A stretch of DNA of 18,636 nucleotides from WHSM01 sp050701635 (GTDB taxonomy: Bacteria > Actinomycetota > Actinomycetes > Mycobacteriales > Micromonosporaceae): positions 1 to 18,636 of the forward strand of contig JBOGDF010000069.1 in NCBI GenBank assembly GCA_050701635.1, written 5' to 3'. Position numbers and translations under genes: made by a program. Positions 1-6,540 of the stretch are shown here, in pieces. The number at the start of each line of letters is the position of its first letter. Positions within the stretch are counted from its first letter, which is position 1. The notes under the pieces were generated by a model that was not told the origin of the DNA, ran no database searches, and worked only from the letters and a program-made list of their open reading frames with translations.

Positions 1-978
1 CACGGGGGAGTCGGTGAGGGCTTCCAGGTCGGCGTACAGGCCGGCGATCGCGGGCCAGTCGGTGTCGGCGGCGTGCCGGGCGCGGGCGTGTTCGGCGGCG
101 ATCGCGGCCTGCAGCACGTACCGGCCGGGGCGGTGACGGCGCACCGCCTGGCGTACCAGAGAAAGGCCCTCGGTGATCGCGGCGGCGTCCCAGCGGGTGC
201 GGTCCTGGTCGGGCAGCAGCACCAGCCCGCCGTCGGCGTCGAGCCGGGCGTCGCGCCGGGAGTGCTGCAGCAGCATCAGGGCGAGCAGGCCGCGTACCTC
301 CGCCTCGTCCGGCATCAGCCCGGCGAGCACCCGTCCCAGCCGGATCGCCTCGGCGCACAGCTCGTGCCGGATCGGCGCCTCGCCGGCGCTGGCGGCGTAC
401 CCCTCGTTGAAGATCAAATACACCACGGTGAGTACGCCGTCCAGCCGCCGCGGCAGCTCTGTGCCCTCCGGCACCCGGTACGGGATTCCCGCCGCCGCGA
501 TCTTCTTCTTCGCCCGGGTGAGCCGGGCCGCCATCGTCGGCTCGCTCACCAGGTACGCCCGCGCGATCTCCGCCGTGGTCAGCCCGGCGACGCAGCGCAG
601 CGTCAACGCCACCCGGGCCGCCGGCGCCAGCGCGGGATGGCAGCAGGTGGCCAGCAGCCGCAGCCGCTCGTCCGGGATGCCGGTGCCGGCCACGTCCACC
701 TCCGGGGCGCCGTCGGGCACCACCAGCAGCGGCAGTTTGCGGGTCAGCGTCGCCTGCCGGCGCAGCAGGTCCAGGCCGTGCCGGCGGGCGGCGGTGAGCA
801 GCCACGCCGCCGGCCGGTCGGGTAGCTCCGCGCGCCACGCCACGAGCGCCTTGGCGTACGCCTCGGCGAGCGCCTCCTCGGCCAGGTCGAGGCTGCGCAG
901 CTGCCGGGCGAGCAGCGCCAGCAGCCGCCCCCAGTGCGTACGGTGGGCGGCCGCCAGCGCCGCGGACGCGTCGGGCAT
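1..978 (-). CDS. ECF42-family RNA polymerase sigma factor, C-terminus beyond window edge
   Basis: This is an alternative sigma factor that should direct RNA polymerase to a small set of promoters. The frame is open for 326 codons from the ATG at 978 to base 1 with no stop, so the 3' end lies outside the window. Residues about 10-80 look like sigma region 2 and residues about 105-165 like region 4, with TCCHPAL at 111-117 and an HTH around TTAEIARAYLVSEPTMAARL. Residues 175-326 form the long helical SnoaL-free extension typical of ECF42, including YLIFNEGYAAS at 187-197. The start ATG overlaps the stop of the upstream DGPF gene (ATGA), which implies translational coupling. ECF42 members are known to lack a classical anti-sigma factor and to sit beside DGPF (YciI-like) proteins, as here. 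Family assignment is strong; the signal sensed and the regulon are unknown. Confidence 0.93.
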   Translation of the reverse strand, partial: MPDASAALAAAHRTHWGRLLALLARQLRSLDLAEEALAEAYAKALVAWRAELPDRPAAWLLTAARRHGLDLLRRQATLTRKLPLLVVPDGAPEVDVAGTGIPDERLRLLATCCHPALAPAARVALTLRCVAGLTTAEIARAYLVSEPTMAARLTRAKKKIAAAGIPYRVPEGTELPRRLDGVLTVVYLIFNEGYAASAGEAPIRHELCAEAIRLGRVLAGLMPDEAEVRGLLALMLLQHSRRDARLDADGGLVLLPDQDRTRWDAAAITEGLSLVRQAVRRHRPGRYVLQAAIAAEHARARHAADTDWPAIAGLYADLEALTDSPV

Positions 979-1325
979 CAGTACGGCGCGGGCCTGACCT
1001 CGATCCGCAGCCCCGGGCTGTACGGGACCCGGTTCGCCACCGCGAGCGCGTCGTCCATATCGGCGCACTCCACCAGGTAGAGCCCGCCGATCTGCTCCTT
1101 GGTCTCGGCGTACGGCCCGTCGGTGATCTCTTCGGCGCCGTCGGCGGAGCGGCGTACCAGCGTGGCGGTGGAGGTGGGCTCCATGCCGGCGCCGGAGACT
1201 TCCCGGCTCTCGGCGTGCAGCGACTCGGTGAAAGTGCCGTGGGCGGTGATGATCTCCTCGCGCTGCTCGTCGGTCAGCGCGGCCTCGGCTTGCTCGTCGC
1301 CGTACAACAGAAACAGGTATCTCAT
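978..1325 (-). CDS. YciI-like DGPF-domain protein, ECF42 partner
   Basis: This is a 115-residue ferredoxin-like alpha/beta protein of the YCII-related family. Residues 69-78 read DGPYAETKEQ, the signature segment of DGPF proteins, followed by GGLYLVE. The start chosen is the ATG at 1325, because GGGAGG lies 5 nt upstream and the protein then begins MRYLFLLYGD, the usual family N-terminus; an in-frame start at 1358 would lie downstream of the promoter but lacks such a site. The stop overlaps the sigma-factor start by ATGA, so the two genes form one operon. DGPF proteins are encoded beside ECF42 sigma factors throughout actinobacteria and are thought to take part in the same pathway. The biochemical role is not established, and no catalytic assignment is made here. 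Confidence 0.9.
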   Translation of the reverse strand: MRYLFLLYGDEQAEAALTDEQREEIITAHGTFTESLHAESREVSGAGMEPTSTATLVRRSADGAEEITDGPYAETKEQIGGLYLVECADMDDALAVANRVPYSPGLRIEVRPAPY

Positions 1326-1361
1326 CTCAGCCTCCCTCAGCGGGTCAATTGTCACCACGAT

Positions 1362-1388
1362 GACGAACGGCTCGCCGCCACATCGACA
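1362..1388 (-). promoter_or_regulatory. Candidate ECF42-type promoter of the DGPF-sigma operon
   Basis: On the minus strand TGTCGA (1388-1383) is followed after exactly 17 nt by CGTC (1365-1362). The start codon of the DGPF gene lies 36 nt further on, with its Shine-Dalgarno site in between. From memory of the ECF42 literature (work in Streptomyces venezuelae), the group's target motif is TGTCGA at -35 and CGA/TC at -10, which this matches completely. The sigma factor therefore probably activates its own operon. Experimental support is absent. Confidence 0.72.
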
Positions 1389-1397
1389 GCGCGGCGC

Positions 1398-1441
1398 AAA
1401 AAAAAACTGGGGCTGGGCGCCGTTACGGCGCCCAGCCCCAG
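1398..1441 (-). terminator. Rho-independent terminator after the LVIVP/PA gene
   Basis: A perfect 16-bp inverted repeat (arms 1407-1422 and 1426-1441) closes on a 3-nt loop. On the minus strand it is followed by nine consecutive T (1406-1398). It begins about 25 nt after the stop codon of the gene at 1467-3317 and sits just before the promoter of the next minus-strand operon, so it would insulate the two units. Confidence 0.95.
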
Positions 1442-1466
1442 CAAGGGTCAGTCAGCGATCAGTCGA

Positions 1467-3317
1467 TCACGGGCCGGTGTAGCGGAAGATGTAGAGGCCG
1501 TAATCGCGGTCGCTGGCAGCGACGTACTCGACGCCGTCGCGTTCGAAGATCTGAACGCCCCAGAAGTTGTTGCCACCCTGGTCGATGAAGTGGCCGGTCT
1601 CGACCAGCTTCCCGTCCTGGATCCGGGTCACCCGGAAGCCACCCGCGTAGTACGCGAAGTACGCCAGGTCCGCCTGCTGTCCGGAGGTGGCCACCTCGTG
1701 CACCGACAGGTCACCGGAGCCGGTGGCGTGGTCGATGTCGTGCGCCTCGGGCAGCGCGTACGTGTCCAACTCCGCCAGCTTGCCGCCGGTGTTGTCGTAC
1801 AGGTGCACGTAGCCCCAGCCGTCGAAGTACGAGGTGAAGGTCAGCGTGTCGCCGAGCGTCCCGATCTCGATCGGCGCGAGCTGGGTGCCGTCACCGGCCT
1901 CGCACTCCGCGTCGTCGTACGGCGCGCCGAAGATGTTGAAGCCCTGCTCCCGCGGCGCCACGCCGAAGGTCGGGATGCCGCCCTCGACGCTCATCCCGAG
2001 CGTTGAGTTGCAGCCGTCCGAGGCGGTGCGGTTGAAGATCAGGATCGCGGCGTAACCACCCGCGGCCTCGACGTTGGCGACCTTCTCGGTGAAGGTGCAG
2101 ACGCCGCGTTCGACGACGGCGATCTGGGTGCCGTCGCCGGTCGGCGGCGCCGGGTCACCGGCACACGCCCGCCCAGCGAACTTGGCCTGTCCGGAGATGG
2201 TCTGACCGGGCTCCAGCGGCTTGGTGTTGCTGCCCTGGCCGGCGGCGATCTCGGTGCCGTCGGTGTCGTTGGTGCCGGTCAGCGCGAACGGCGAGAAGTC
2301 CTCGTCGGCGCCGATCACGTACCTGTTGTCGAGCGTGAACTCGGCCTGGTGGCCGTTGCCCTCCGGCGCCCGCTGGTCACCGGTGGACTCCTCGAGCTCC
2401 GGGTCCGGGTCGGTGAAGTCGGTGTCGCCGAGGTATACCGGGCTGGTCGGGTTGGTGACGTCGAGCGTGACGTAGCCGGCGTCCCAGTACGACAGCAGCA
2501 TCACCTGCTTACCGTTGATCTCCTTGACGATCATGTCGTGCAGGAAGACCTCGTCCAGCCCCTGCTGCAGGATCTGCGGGAACTGCGCGGCGAGATCGTA
2601 CTCGGCGATCAGCGACGGGTTGCGCGGGTCGGTGATGTCGACGATGTCGACGTCGGTGGCTTCCTCGTCGTCGACCAGTACGGCGTACGCCTTGTCGCCG
2701 GCGTCCCAGATGAAGACGCTGTGGATCTCGTTGGCGCGGGTGCCGTGGACGTCGTTGTCGCCGAAGCCCTCGACCAGGTACTTGTGCGACTTCGGGTTGG
2801 TGACGTCGACCAGGCTCATGCCGCCCGCGGTCGAGTGCTTCGACTTGTCGCCGCAGATCTCGTTGTTCATCGCCAGCACGTCGCCGGTGTACTTCGGCGT
2901 GTCGATGTGGACGACCTGTACGCCCTCACCCACGTAGCTGTTGGTGCCGGTACGGATGAAGTTGACCTGCTTGGGCTGCGCGACGTTGGAGATGTCGAAG
3001 ACGTACACGCCGCCCTTCTGGCAGCTCGGCTCGGAGAACGCGCCCAGGTAGGCGTAGTTGCCGAAGACGCCGACATCGGCGACCCGGCCCTCCTGGTCCT
3101 GGTTGATCGGACCCTTGCCGACCAGATCGACGTTCTCGGAGCTGGCGGGCAGGTGCCCGCCGGTCCCGCCGTGCTGGTCGTGGTCATGGGTGCTCTTGGC
3201 GTCGTCGATGCCGCCGTCGTCGATTATCTCGTGTGCCTGGGCGGGGCCGATGCCGGCGAACACGACGCCGGCCACTGCCACGCCGGCGAGCACGCGGACG
3301 AGTCGGGAGCGAGTCAT
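1467..3317 (-). CDS. Secreted LVIVP-repeat beta-propeller protein with inserted PA domain
   Basis: The product is a 616-residue exported protein. Residues 1-28 form a Sec signal peptide ending PAQA, and the mature N-terminus is rich in His and Asp (HE, DHDQHGG). Residues about 60-350 carry several LVIVP-type repeats, seen as VYVFDISN, MSLVDVTNP, VDIVDITDP and YVTLDVTNP. A protease-associated (PA)-like region follows at about 355-485, with four cysteines and the segment IAVVERGVCTFTEK. Further propeller-like sequence (YVHLYDN, GLYIFRY) then reaches the C-terminus, so the PA domain appears inserted into the propeller. The ATG at 3317 is chosen because AAGGAG lies 4 nt upstream and it begins the signal peptide; a longer frame from 3461 is not credible. 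No protease or other catalytic site is visible. It is a single-gene unit with its own promoter and terminator; the function is unknown, perhaps binding or scaffolding at the cell surface. Confidence 0.88.
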   Translation of the reverse strand: MTRSRLVRVLAGVAVAGVVFAGIGPAQAHEIIDDGGIDDAKSTHDHDQHGGTGGHLPASSENVDLVGKGPINQDQEGRVADVGVFGNYAYLGAFSEPSCQKGGVYVFDISNVAQPKQVNFIRTGTNSYVGEGVQVVHIDTPKYTGDVLAMNNEICGDKSKHSTAGGMSLVDVTNPKSHKYLVEGFGDNDVHGTRANEIHSVFIWDAGDKAYAVLVDDEEATDVDIVDITDPRNPSLIAEYDLAAQFPQILQQGLDEVFLHDMIVKEINGKQVMLLSYWDAGYVTLDVTNPTSPVYLGDTDFTDPDPELEESTGDQRAPEGNGHQAEFTLDNRYVIGADEDFSPFALTGTNDTDGTEIAAGQGSNTKPLEPGQTISGQAKFAGRACAGDPAPPTGDGTQIAVVERGVCTFTEKVANVEAAGGYAAILIFNRTASDGCNSTLGMSVEGGIPTFGVAPREQGFNIFGAPYDDAECEAGDGTQLAPIEIGTLGDTLTFTSYFDGWGYVHLYDNTGGKLAELDTYALPEAHDIDHATGSGDLSVHEVATSGQQADLAYFAYYAGGFRVTRIQDGKLVETGHFIDQGGNNFWGVQIFERDGVEYVAASDRDYGLYIFRYTGP

Positions 3318-3432
3318 GCTACTCCTTGTAATCGAGTGGCTAGGTTTGTGGCCACGCTGACGCCCTCCCCCGGGTGGTCGTGGGGCGGCCGCTGTCAGCG
3401 CATCATCAGTTGGAGCGCCGGTGTTACGCCCA

Positions 3433-3461
3433 AATACCCTTTCGGTGACCCGATCCGTCAA
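3433..3461 (-). promoter_or_regulatory. Candidate promoter for the LVIVP/PA gene
   Basis: On the minus strand TTGACG (3461-3456) is separated by 17 nt from GGTATT (3438-3433), which resembles a housekeeping promoter with a good -35 and a mediocre -10. It would leave a 5' untranslated region of roughly 110 nt before the ATG at 3317. The whole 3318-3552 gap holds no gene; besides this box it contains only the short repeat near 3501. Confidence 0.35.
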
Positions 3462-3500
3462 CGAAAGGGCTGTATACCCGACAAACCACTCTGCGTGACC

Positions 3501-3540
3501 AAGCCGGGATCGAGCCGGATTGAGCCGGATTGAGCCGGGG
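3501..3540. repeat. Four degenerate 10-bp tandem repeats after pmt
   Basis: Four consecutive 10-base units read aagccgggat, cgagccggat, tgagccggat and tgagccgggg. They lie 12 bases beyond the stop codon of pmt in non-coding sequence. No hairpin or T-tract accompanies them, so a terminator role is not supported. Confidence 0.75.
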
Positions 3541-3552
3541 TCGAGGCCGGCG

Positions 3553-5112
3553 TCAGATCCAGAGCCGGCCGAGCCACATCCGGGCGTGCCAGGACTCGTA
3601 CGGGATCGTCTCGCCGACGTAGATCGGATAGAAGTACAGGAAGCACAGGCCGATGGCGAGCACGTACCCGGCCACCGCCATGGTGGCGACGGTACGCCGG
3701 GTCGGGTCGCCGCCCGGCGCCGGCGCGGGGCCGATCACCATCCCGAGCGCCATGGTCAGCGCCAGCACCAGGAACGGCAGGCTGGGCAGCGCGTAGAAGT
3801 AGAACATCGTGCGGTTGTCGAACATGTAGACGAACCACGGCGCGATCCCCATCGCGGCGCAGGCGAGGATGGTCCAGGCGCGCCAGTCGCGGCGGGTGAC
3901 GGCGTACCAGAGGACGGCCAGCAGGGCGGGGATGAAGCTCCACCACAGCAGCGGCGTACCGAGCAGCAGGATCTCCGCGGCGCACTGGGGTGCGCCGCAG
4001 GCACCGGCGTCCGACCAGTAGTACGCCACCGGACGGCCCAGCACCAGCCACTGCCACGGCCAGGACTGGTACTGGTGCTCGGCGGTCAGTCCGGTGTGGA
4101 ACGCGTACGCCTGGGCGTGGTATTCGAACAGGTTGCGCAGCGCGCCCAGCACCGGCCACTCCGCGTGCCCCTGGTCGCGCAGCCAGTGCCGGTACGTGGC
4201 CCGGTCGTCGAGGAACCACCCGGTCCACGAGACCACGTACGTGACGAGCGTCAACACCCCGAACGTCCAGGCCCAGCCGACCGCCGCGCTAAGCCGCTGC
4301 GTATTCCACCGCAGGTGCGCCGGTACGCCGGCGGCGCGCTGGGTGGCGAACTCCCACACCACCAGCAGCACCAGGAACGTGGCGATGTACCAGACCGCGC
4401 TCCACTTCACCGACAGCGCGCAGCCGGCGAGCACCGCGGCGGCGATCCGCCAGCCACCGATGCCGAGCCGGGGCTGGCGCTTCGCCGGATCCAGGCCGCC
4501 CTCCAGGGCACGCATCCAGGCCGTACGCCGCTGGTCCCGGTCGACCAGCAGGCACGCGAACGACGCCAGTACGAAGACCATCAGGAAGATGTCGAGCAGG
4601 GCGGTACGGCTGGAGACGAAGTGCATCCCGTCCAGCGCCATCAGCAACCCGGCCAGGCAGCCCAGCGCGGTGGAGCCGAACAGCCGGCGCCCGACCCGGA
4701 TCAGGATCACCACGCTGACCACGCCGGCGACCACCGCGGCGATCCGCCAGCCGAACGAGTCGAAGCCGAACAGCTTGATCCCGATCGCGATCATCCACTT
4801 GCCCAGTGGCGGGTGGACGACGAACTTCGGGGTGTTCTTCTCCAGATCCCACTCGGAGCCGTGCTGCAGCAGGCTGTGGCCCTCGTTGGCGTAGTAGACC
4901 TCGTCGAAGATGATCTCGTCGGGGTACGCCAGATGCACCAGCCGCAGCACCAGCGCGACCAGCGCGATCACAGCTGTCCAGATCCAGGACCGGCTAGTGT
5001 CGGTGGGAAGCCGGGAGCTCAGCCGCCGGATGACCTCCTCCGGCAGGCTCGGCCGGGCAGCATCGGCCGCGGCGGGAACGCCTTCCCCTGTCGTCGTCGC
5101 AGTCGCGGCCAC
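3553..5112 (-). CDS. pmt: Dolichyl-phosphate-mannose-protein mannosyltransferase (GT39)
   Basis: This polytopic membrane enzyme transfers mannose from polyprenyl-phosphate-mannose to Ser/Thr of exported proteins at the outer face of the membrane. It has 519 residues, normal for actinobacterial PMT (compare Rv1002c). After a soluble N-terminus and a first membrane segment (about 43-62), the first external loop carries the conserved acidic pair D70-E71 in FDEVYYANEG, expected to be catalytic, then VHPPLGK at 99-105. Multiple hydrophobic segments follow through the C-terminus. The GTG at 5112 is chosen: no Shine-Dalgarno site precedes it, but TACGAT lies 6 nt upstream, as in leaderless actinobacterial messages. 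It diverges from rsmI, the same arrangement as Rv1002c/Rv1003. Secreted proteins in this window, such as the LVIVP/PA protein, could be substrates, but that is speculation. Confidence 0.95.
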   Translation of the reverse strand: MAATATTTGEGVPAAADAARPSLPEEVIRRLSSRLPTDTSRSWIWTAVIALVALVLRLVHLAYPDEIIFDEVYYANEGHSLLQHGSEWDLEKNTPKFVVHPPLGKWMIAIGIKLFGFDSFGWRIAAVVAGVVSVVILIRVGRRLFGSTALGCLAGLLMALDGMHFVSSRTALLDIFLMVFVLASFACLLVDRDQRRTAWMRALEGGLDPAKRQPRLGIGGWRIAAAVLAGCALSVKWSAVWYIATFLVLLVVWEFATQRAAGVPAHLRWNTQRLSAAVGWAWTFGVLTLVTYVVSWTGWFLDDRATYRHWLRDQGHAEWPVLGALRNLFEYHAQAYAFHTGLTAEHQYQSWPWQWLVLGRPVAYYWSDAGACGAPQCAAEILLLGTPLLWWSFIPALLAVLWYAVTRRDWRAWTILACAAMGIAPWFVYMFDNRTMFYFYALPSLPFLVLALTMALGMVIGPAPAPGGDPTRRTVATMAVAGYVLAIGLCFLYFYPIYVGETIPYESWHARMWLGRLWI

Positions 5113-5118
5113 CCGCCG

Positions 5119-5124
5119 ATCGTA
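5119..5124 (-). promoter_or_regulatory. Candidate -10 box of leaderless pmt
   Basis: TACGAT fits TANNNT and ends 6 nt before the GTG at 5112, which puts the expected transcription start at or next to the start codon. There is no recognisable ribosome binding site between them and no convincing -35 box. The hexamer shares two bases with the rsmI -10 candidate on the other strand. Confidence 0.5.
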
Positions 5125-5128
5125 GGCT
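5123..5128 (+). promoter_or_regulatory. Candidate -10 box of rsmI
   Basis: TAGGCT fits TANNNT and would start transcription around 5135, leaving a leader of about 30 nt that contains the strong GGAGGGGGA ribosome site. The same hexamer precedes metG. No clear -35 is seen. It overlaps the divergent pmt -10 candidate by two bases. Confidence 0.42.
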
Positions 5129-5163
5129 GCTGACCAAGTGACCGGTGACCCGGAGGGGGAGCG

Positions 5164-6015
5164 GTGGGTTCGTTGATCCTGCTCGGAGCGCCGTTGGGCA
5201 ATCCGGCGGACGCCTCACCGCGGCTGGCCGCCGCGTTGGCGGAGGCCGATGTGGTCGCGGCGGAGGACACCCGGCGGTTGCAGCGGCTCGCCGCCGACCT
5301 CGGCGTCACCGTGGGCGGGCGGCTGGTGTCGTACTTCGAGGGCAACGAGGTACGCCGTACCCCGGAGCTGCTGGAGGTGCTCCAGGCCGGCTTCACCGTG
5401 GCGGTGGTGACCGACGGCGGCATGCCCAGCGTGTCCGATCCCGGGTTCCGGCTGGTACGCGCCGCGGTCGACGCCGGGATCCCGGTATCGGTGGTGCCGG
5501 GGCCGTCGGCGGTGACCACCGCGCTGGCGGTCTCGGGGCTGCCCTGCGACCGGTTCTGCTTCGAAGGCTTCCTGCCCCGCAAGCCGGGGGAACGCCGGCG
5601 CCGGCTCGCTTCGCTGGCCACCGAGCCGCGCACCATGGTGTTCTTCGAGGCGCCGCACCGGATCGCCGCCACGCTGGGCGACCTGGTCGCCGGTTTCGGT
5701 CCGGAGCGCCCCGCCGCGCTCTGCCGCGAGCTCACCAAGACCTTCGAGGAGGTACGCCGCGCGCCATTGGCTTCGCTCGCCGAGTCGGTCCGGGAGGACC
5801 CGCCGCGCGGCGAGATCACGCTCGTGGTGGCGGGCGCGGAGCCGGTGGCGGTGACGCGTACCCCCGGGGAATTAGCGGGGTTGGTGGCCGAACGGGAAGC
5901 GGACGGCACTCCCCGCAAGGAGGCAATCTCCCTGGTGGCGCGGGAGGCCGGGCTGCCCAAGCGGGAGGTCTACGACGCGGTCCTTGCCGCCCGGGCAGCC
6001 GACCCGCCGCCCTGA
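5164..6015 (+). CDS. rsmI: 16S rRNA (cytidine1402-2'-O)-methyltransferase RsmI
   Basis: RsmI uses S-adenosylmethionine to 2'-O-methylate C1402 in the decoding centre of 16S rRNA. The 283-residue protein has the usual length and the tetrapyrrole-methylase fold motifs in order: LGAPLGNPADASPR at 7-20, AEDTR at 33-37, TDGGMPSVSDPG at 83-94 and VPGPSA at 111-116, followed by SGLP, FCFEGFLPRK and EAPHR. The start is GTG at 5164, with GGAGGGGGA immediately upstream. The gene diverges from pmt across 51 bp and converges with a small secreted-protein gene 24 bp beyond its stop. Motif positions 9-12 read APLG rather than the more common TPIG, a conservative change. Confidence 0.97.
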   Translation: MGSLILLGAPLGNPADASPRLAAALAEADVVAAEDTRRLQRLAADLGVTVGGRLVSYFEGNEVRRTPELLEVLQAGFTVAVVTDGGMPSVSDPGFRLVRAAVDAGIPVSVVPGPSAVTTALAVSGLPCDRFCFEGFLPRKPGERRRRLASLATEPRTMVFFEAPHRIAATLGDLVAGFGPERPAALCRELTKTFEEVRRAPLASLAESVREDPPRGEITLVVAGAEPVAVTRTPGELAGLVAEREADGTPRKEAISLVAREAGLPKREVYDAVLAARAADPPP

Positions 6016-6039
6016 CGGATGACTTGGTGCGGCGCGCCG

Positions 6040-6408
6040 TTACACCGCGTCGGCACCGCCCAGGCCGACGCTGCCCGGCTCCGCCGAGACCGAGACGGTG
6101 ATCGTGGTGCCGGCGGGGATCGGCGTCGCCGACTTGGTGCCGCACTGGGCGTTGGCCGCGCAGTTGGCCCACACCTTGATGGTGCCGTCGGCCAGCCGCT
6201 GGGTGATCCGGAACGGCCCGATGCCCTCGTACCCGGTGGCTTCGGTGGTCTTGTACGTGCAGGTGGGCTCGACGCCGTAGTTGTCGGTGCCGCAGATGTG
6301 GCCGGTGAAATTCACGCCAGCGGCCTGCTGGGCACTGGCCGGGGTGGCGAACCATGCGGCGGCGGCGATGCCGGCTACGGCTGCGGCGTACGCGATCGGT
6401 CGCTTCAC
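6040..6408 (-). CDS. Small secreted four-cysteine protein, unknown function
   Basis: This is a 122-residue protein with a clear Sec signal peptide (residues 1-26, basic MKRP start, Ala-rich core, ATPASA end), giving a mature chain of about 96 residues. Four cysteines (39, 50, 83, 89) could form two disulphides. The rest is Thr/Gly-rich and probably beta-stranded. No family was recognised. The GTG at 6408 is supported by AAGGAG 6 nt upstream. The gene is monocistronic by spacing: the next minus-strand gene ends 117 bp upstream, and a candidate promoter lies in that gap. It ends 24 bp from the convergent rsmI stop. Confidence 0.82.
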   Translation of the reverse strand: MKRPIAYAAAVAGIAAAAWFATPASAQQAAGVNFTGHICGTDNYGVEPTCTYKTTEATGYEGIGPFRITQRLADGTIKVWANCAANAQCGTKSATPIPAGTTITVSVSAEPGSVGLGGADAV

Positions 6409-6452
6409 GACGGACTCCTTCTCCGTACTGTGCGGACCCGACCGGCTTACGC

Positions 6453-6481
6453 AGAATAGGCAGGATTCAGCGGTATTGGAA
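6453..6481 (-). promoter_or_regulatory. Candidate promoter of the small secreted protein
   Basis: On the minus strand TTCCAA (6481-6476) is followed after 17 nt by TATTCT (6458-6453). The -10 box is good, the -35 weak. The predicted leader of about 38 nt contains the AAGGAG site of the downstream GTG at 6408. Confidence 0.45.
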
Positions 6482-6500
6482 GCCTTATCTAATAGTCGTA

Positions 6501-6540
6501 CTAGTACGTGAGCGCCGGCGAGCTGCTAGTACGTGAGCGC
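6501..6540. repeat. 15-bp direct repeat duplicating the 3' end of a gene
   Basis: The 15-base unit ctagtacgtgagcgc occurs at 6501-6515 and again, identically, at 6526-6540. The second copy encodes, on the minus strand, the last residues ALTY and the stop codon of the membrane protein. The first copy lies just past that stop and repeats the same bases. Both copies are flanked by related cggcgag sequence, so this looks like a small tandem duplication. A 10-bp palindrome, GTACTAGTAC, spans 6498-6507. Confidence 0.85.

Noticed and set aside
3318..3461. N-terminal extension of the LVIVP/PA protein to 3461
   Set aside because: It would precede the signal peptide with 48 unrelated residues, span the candidate promoter, and ignore the AAGGAG site 4 nt before the ATG at 3317.
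3520..5133. Long open frame (537 codons) on the plus strand antisense to pmt
   Set aside because: It is the Arg/Gly/Pro/Gln-rich shadow expected opposite GC-rich coding DNA, with no recognisable domain, while pmt on the other strand has all family motifs.
6016..6060. Shared terminator between convergent rsmI and the small secreted gene
   Set aside because: Only a 10-bp palindrome (CGGCGCGCCG) is present, without loop or T-tract.
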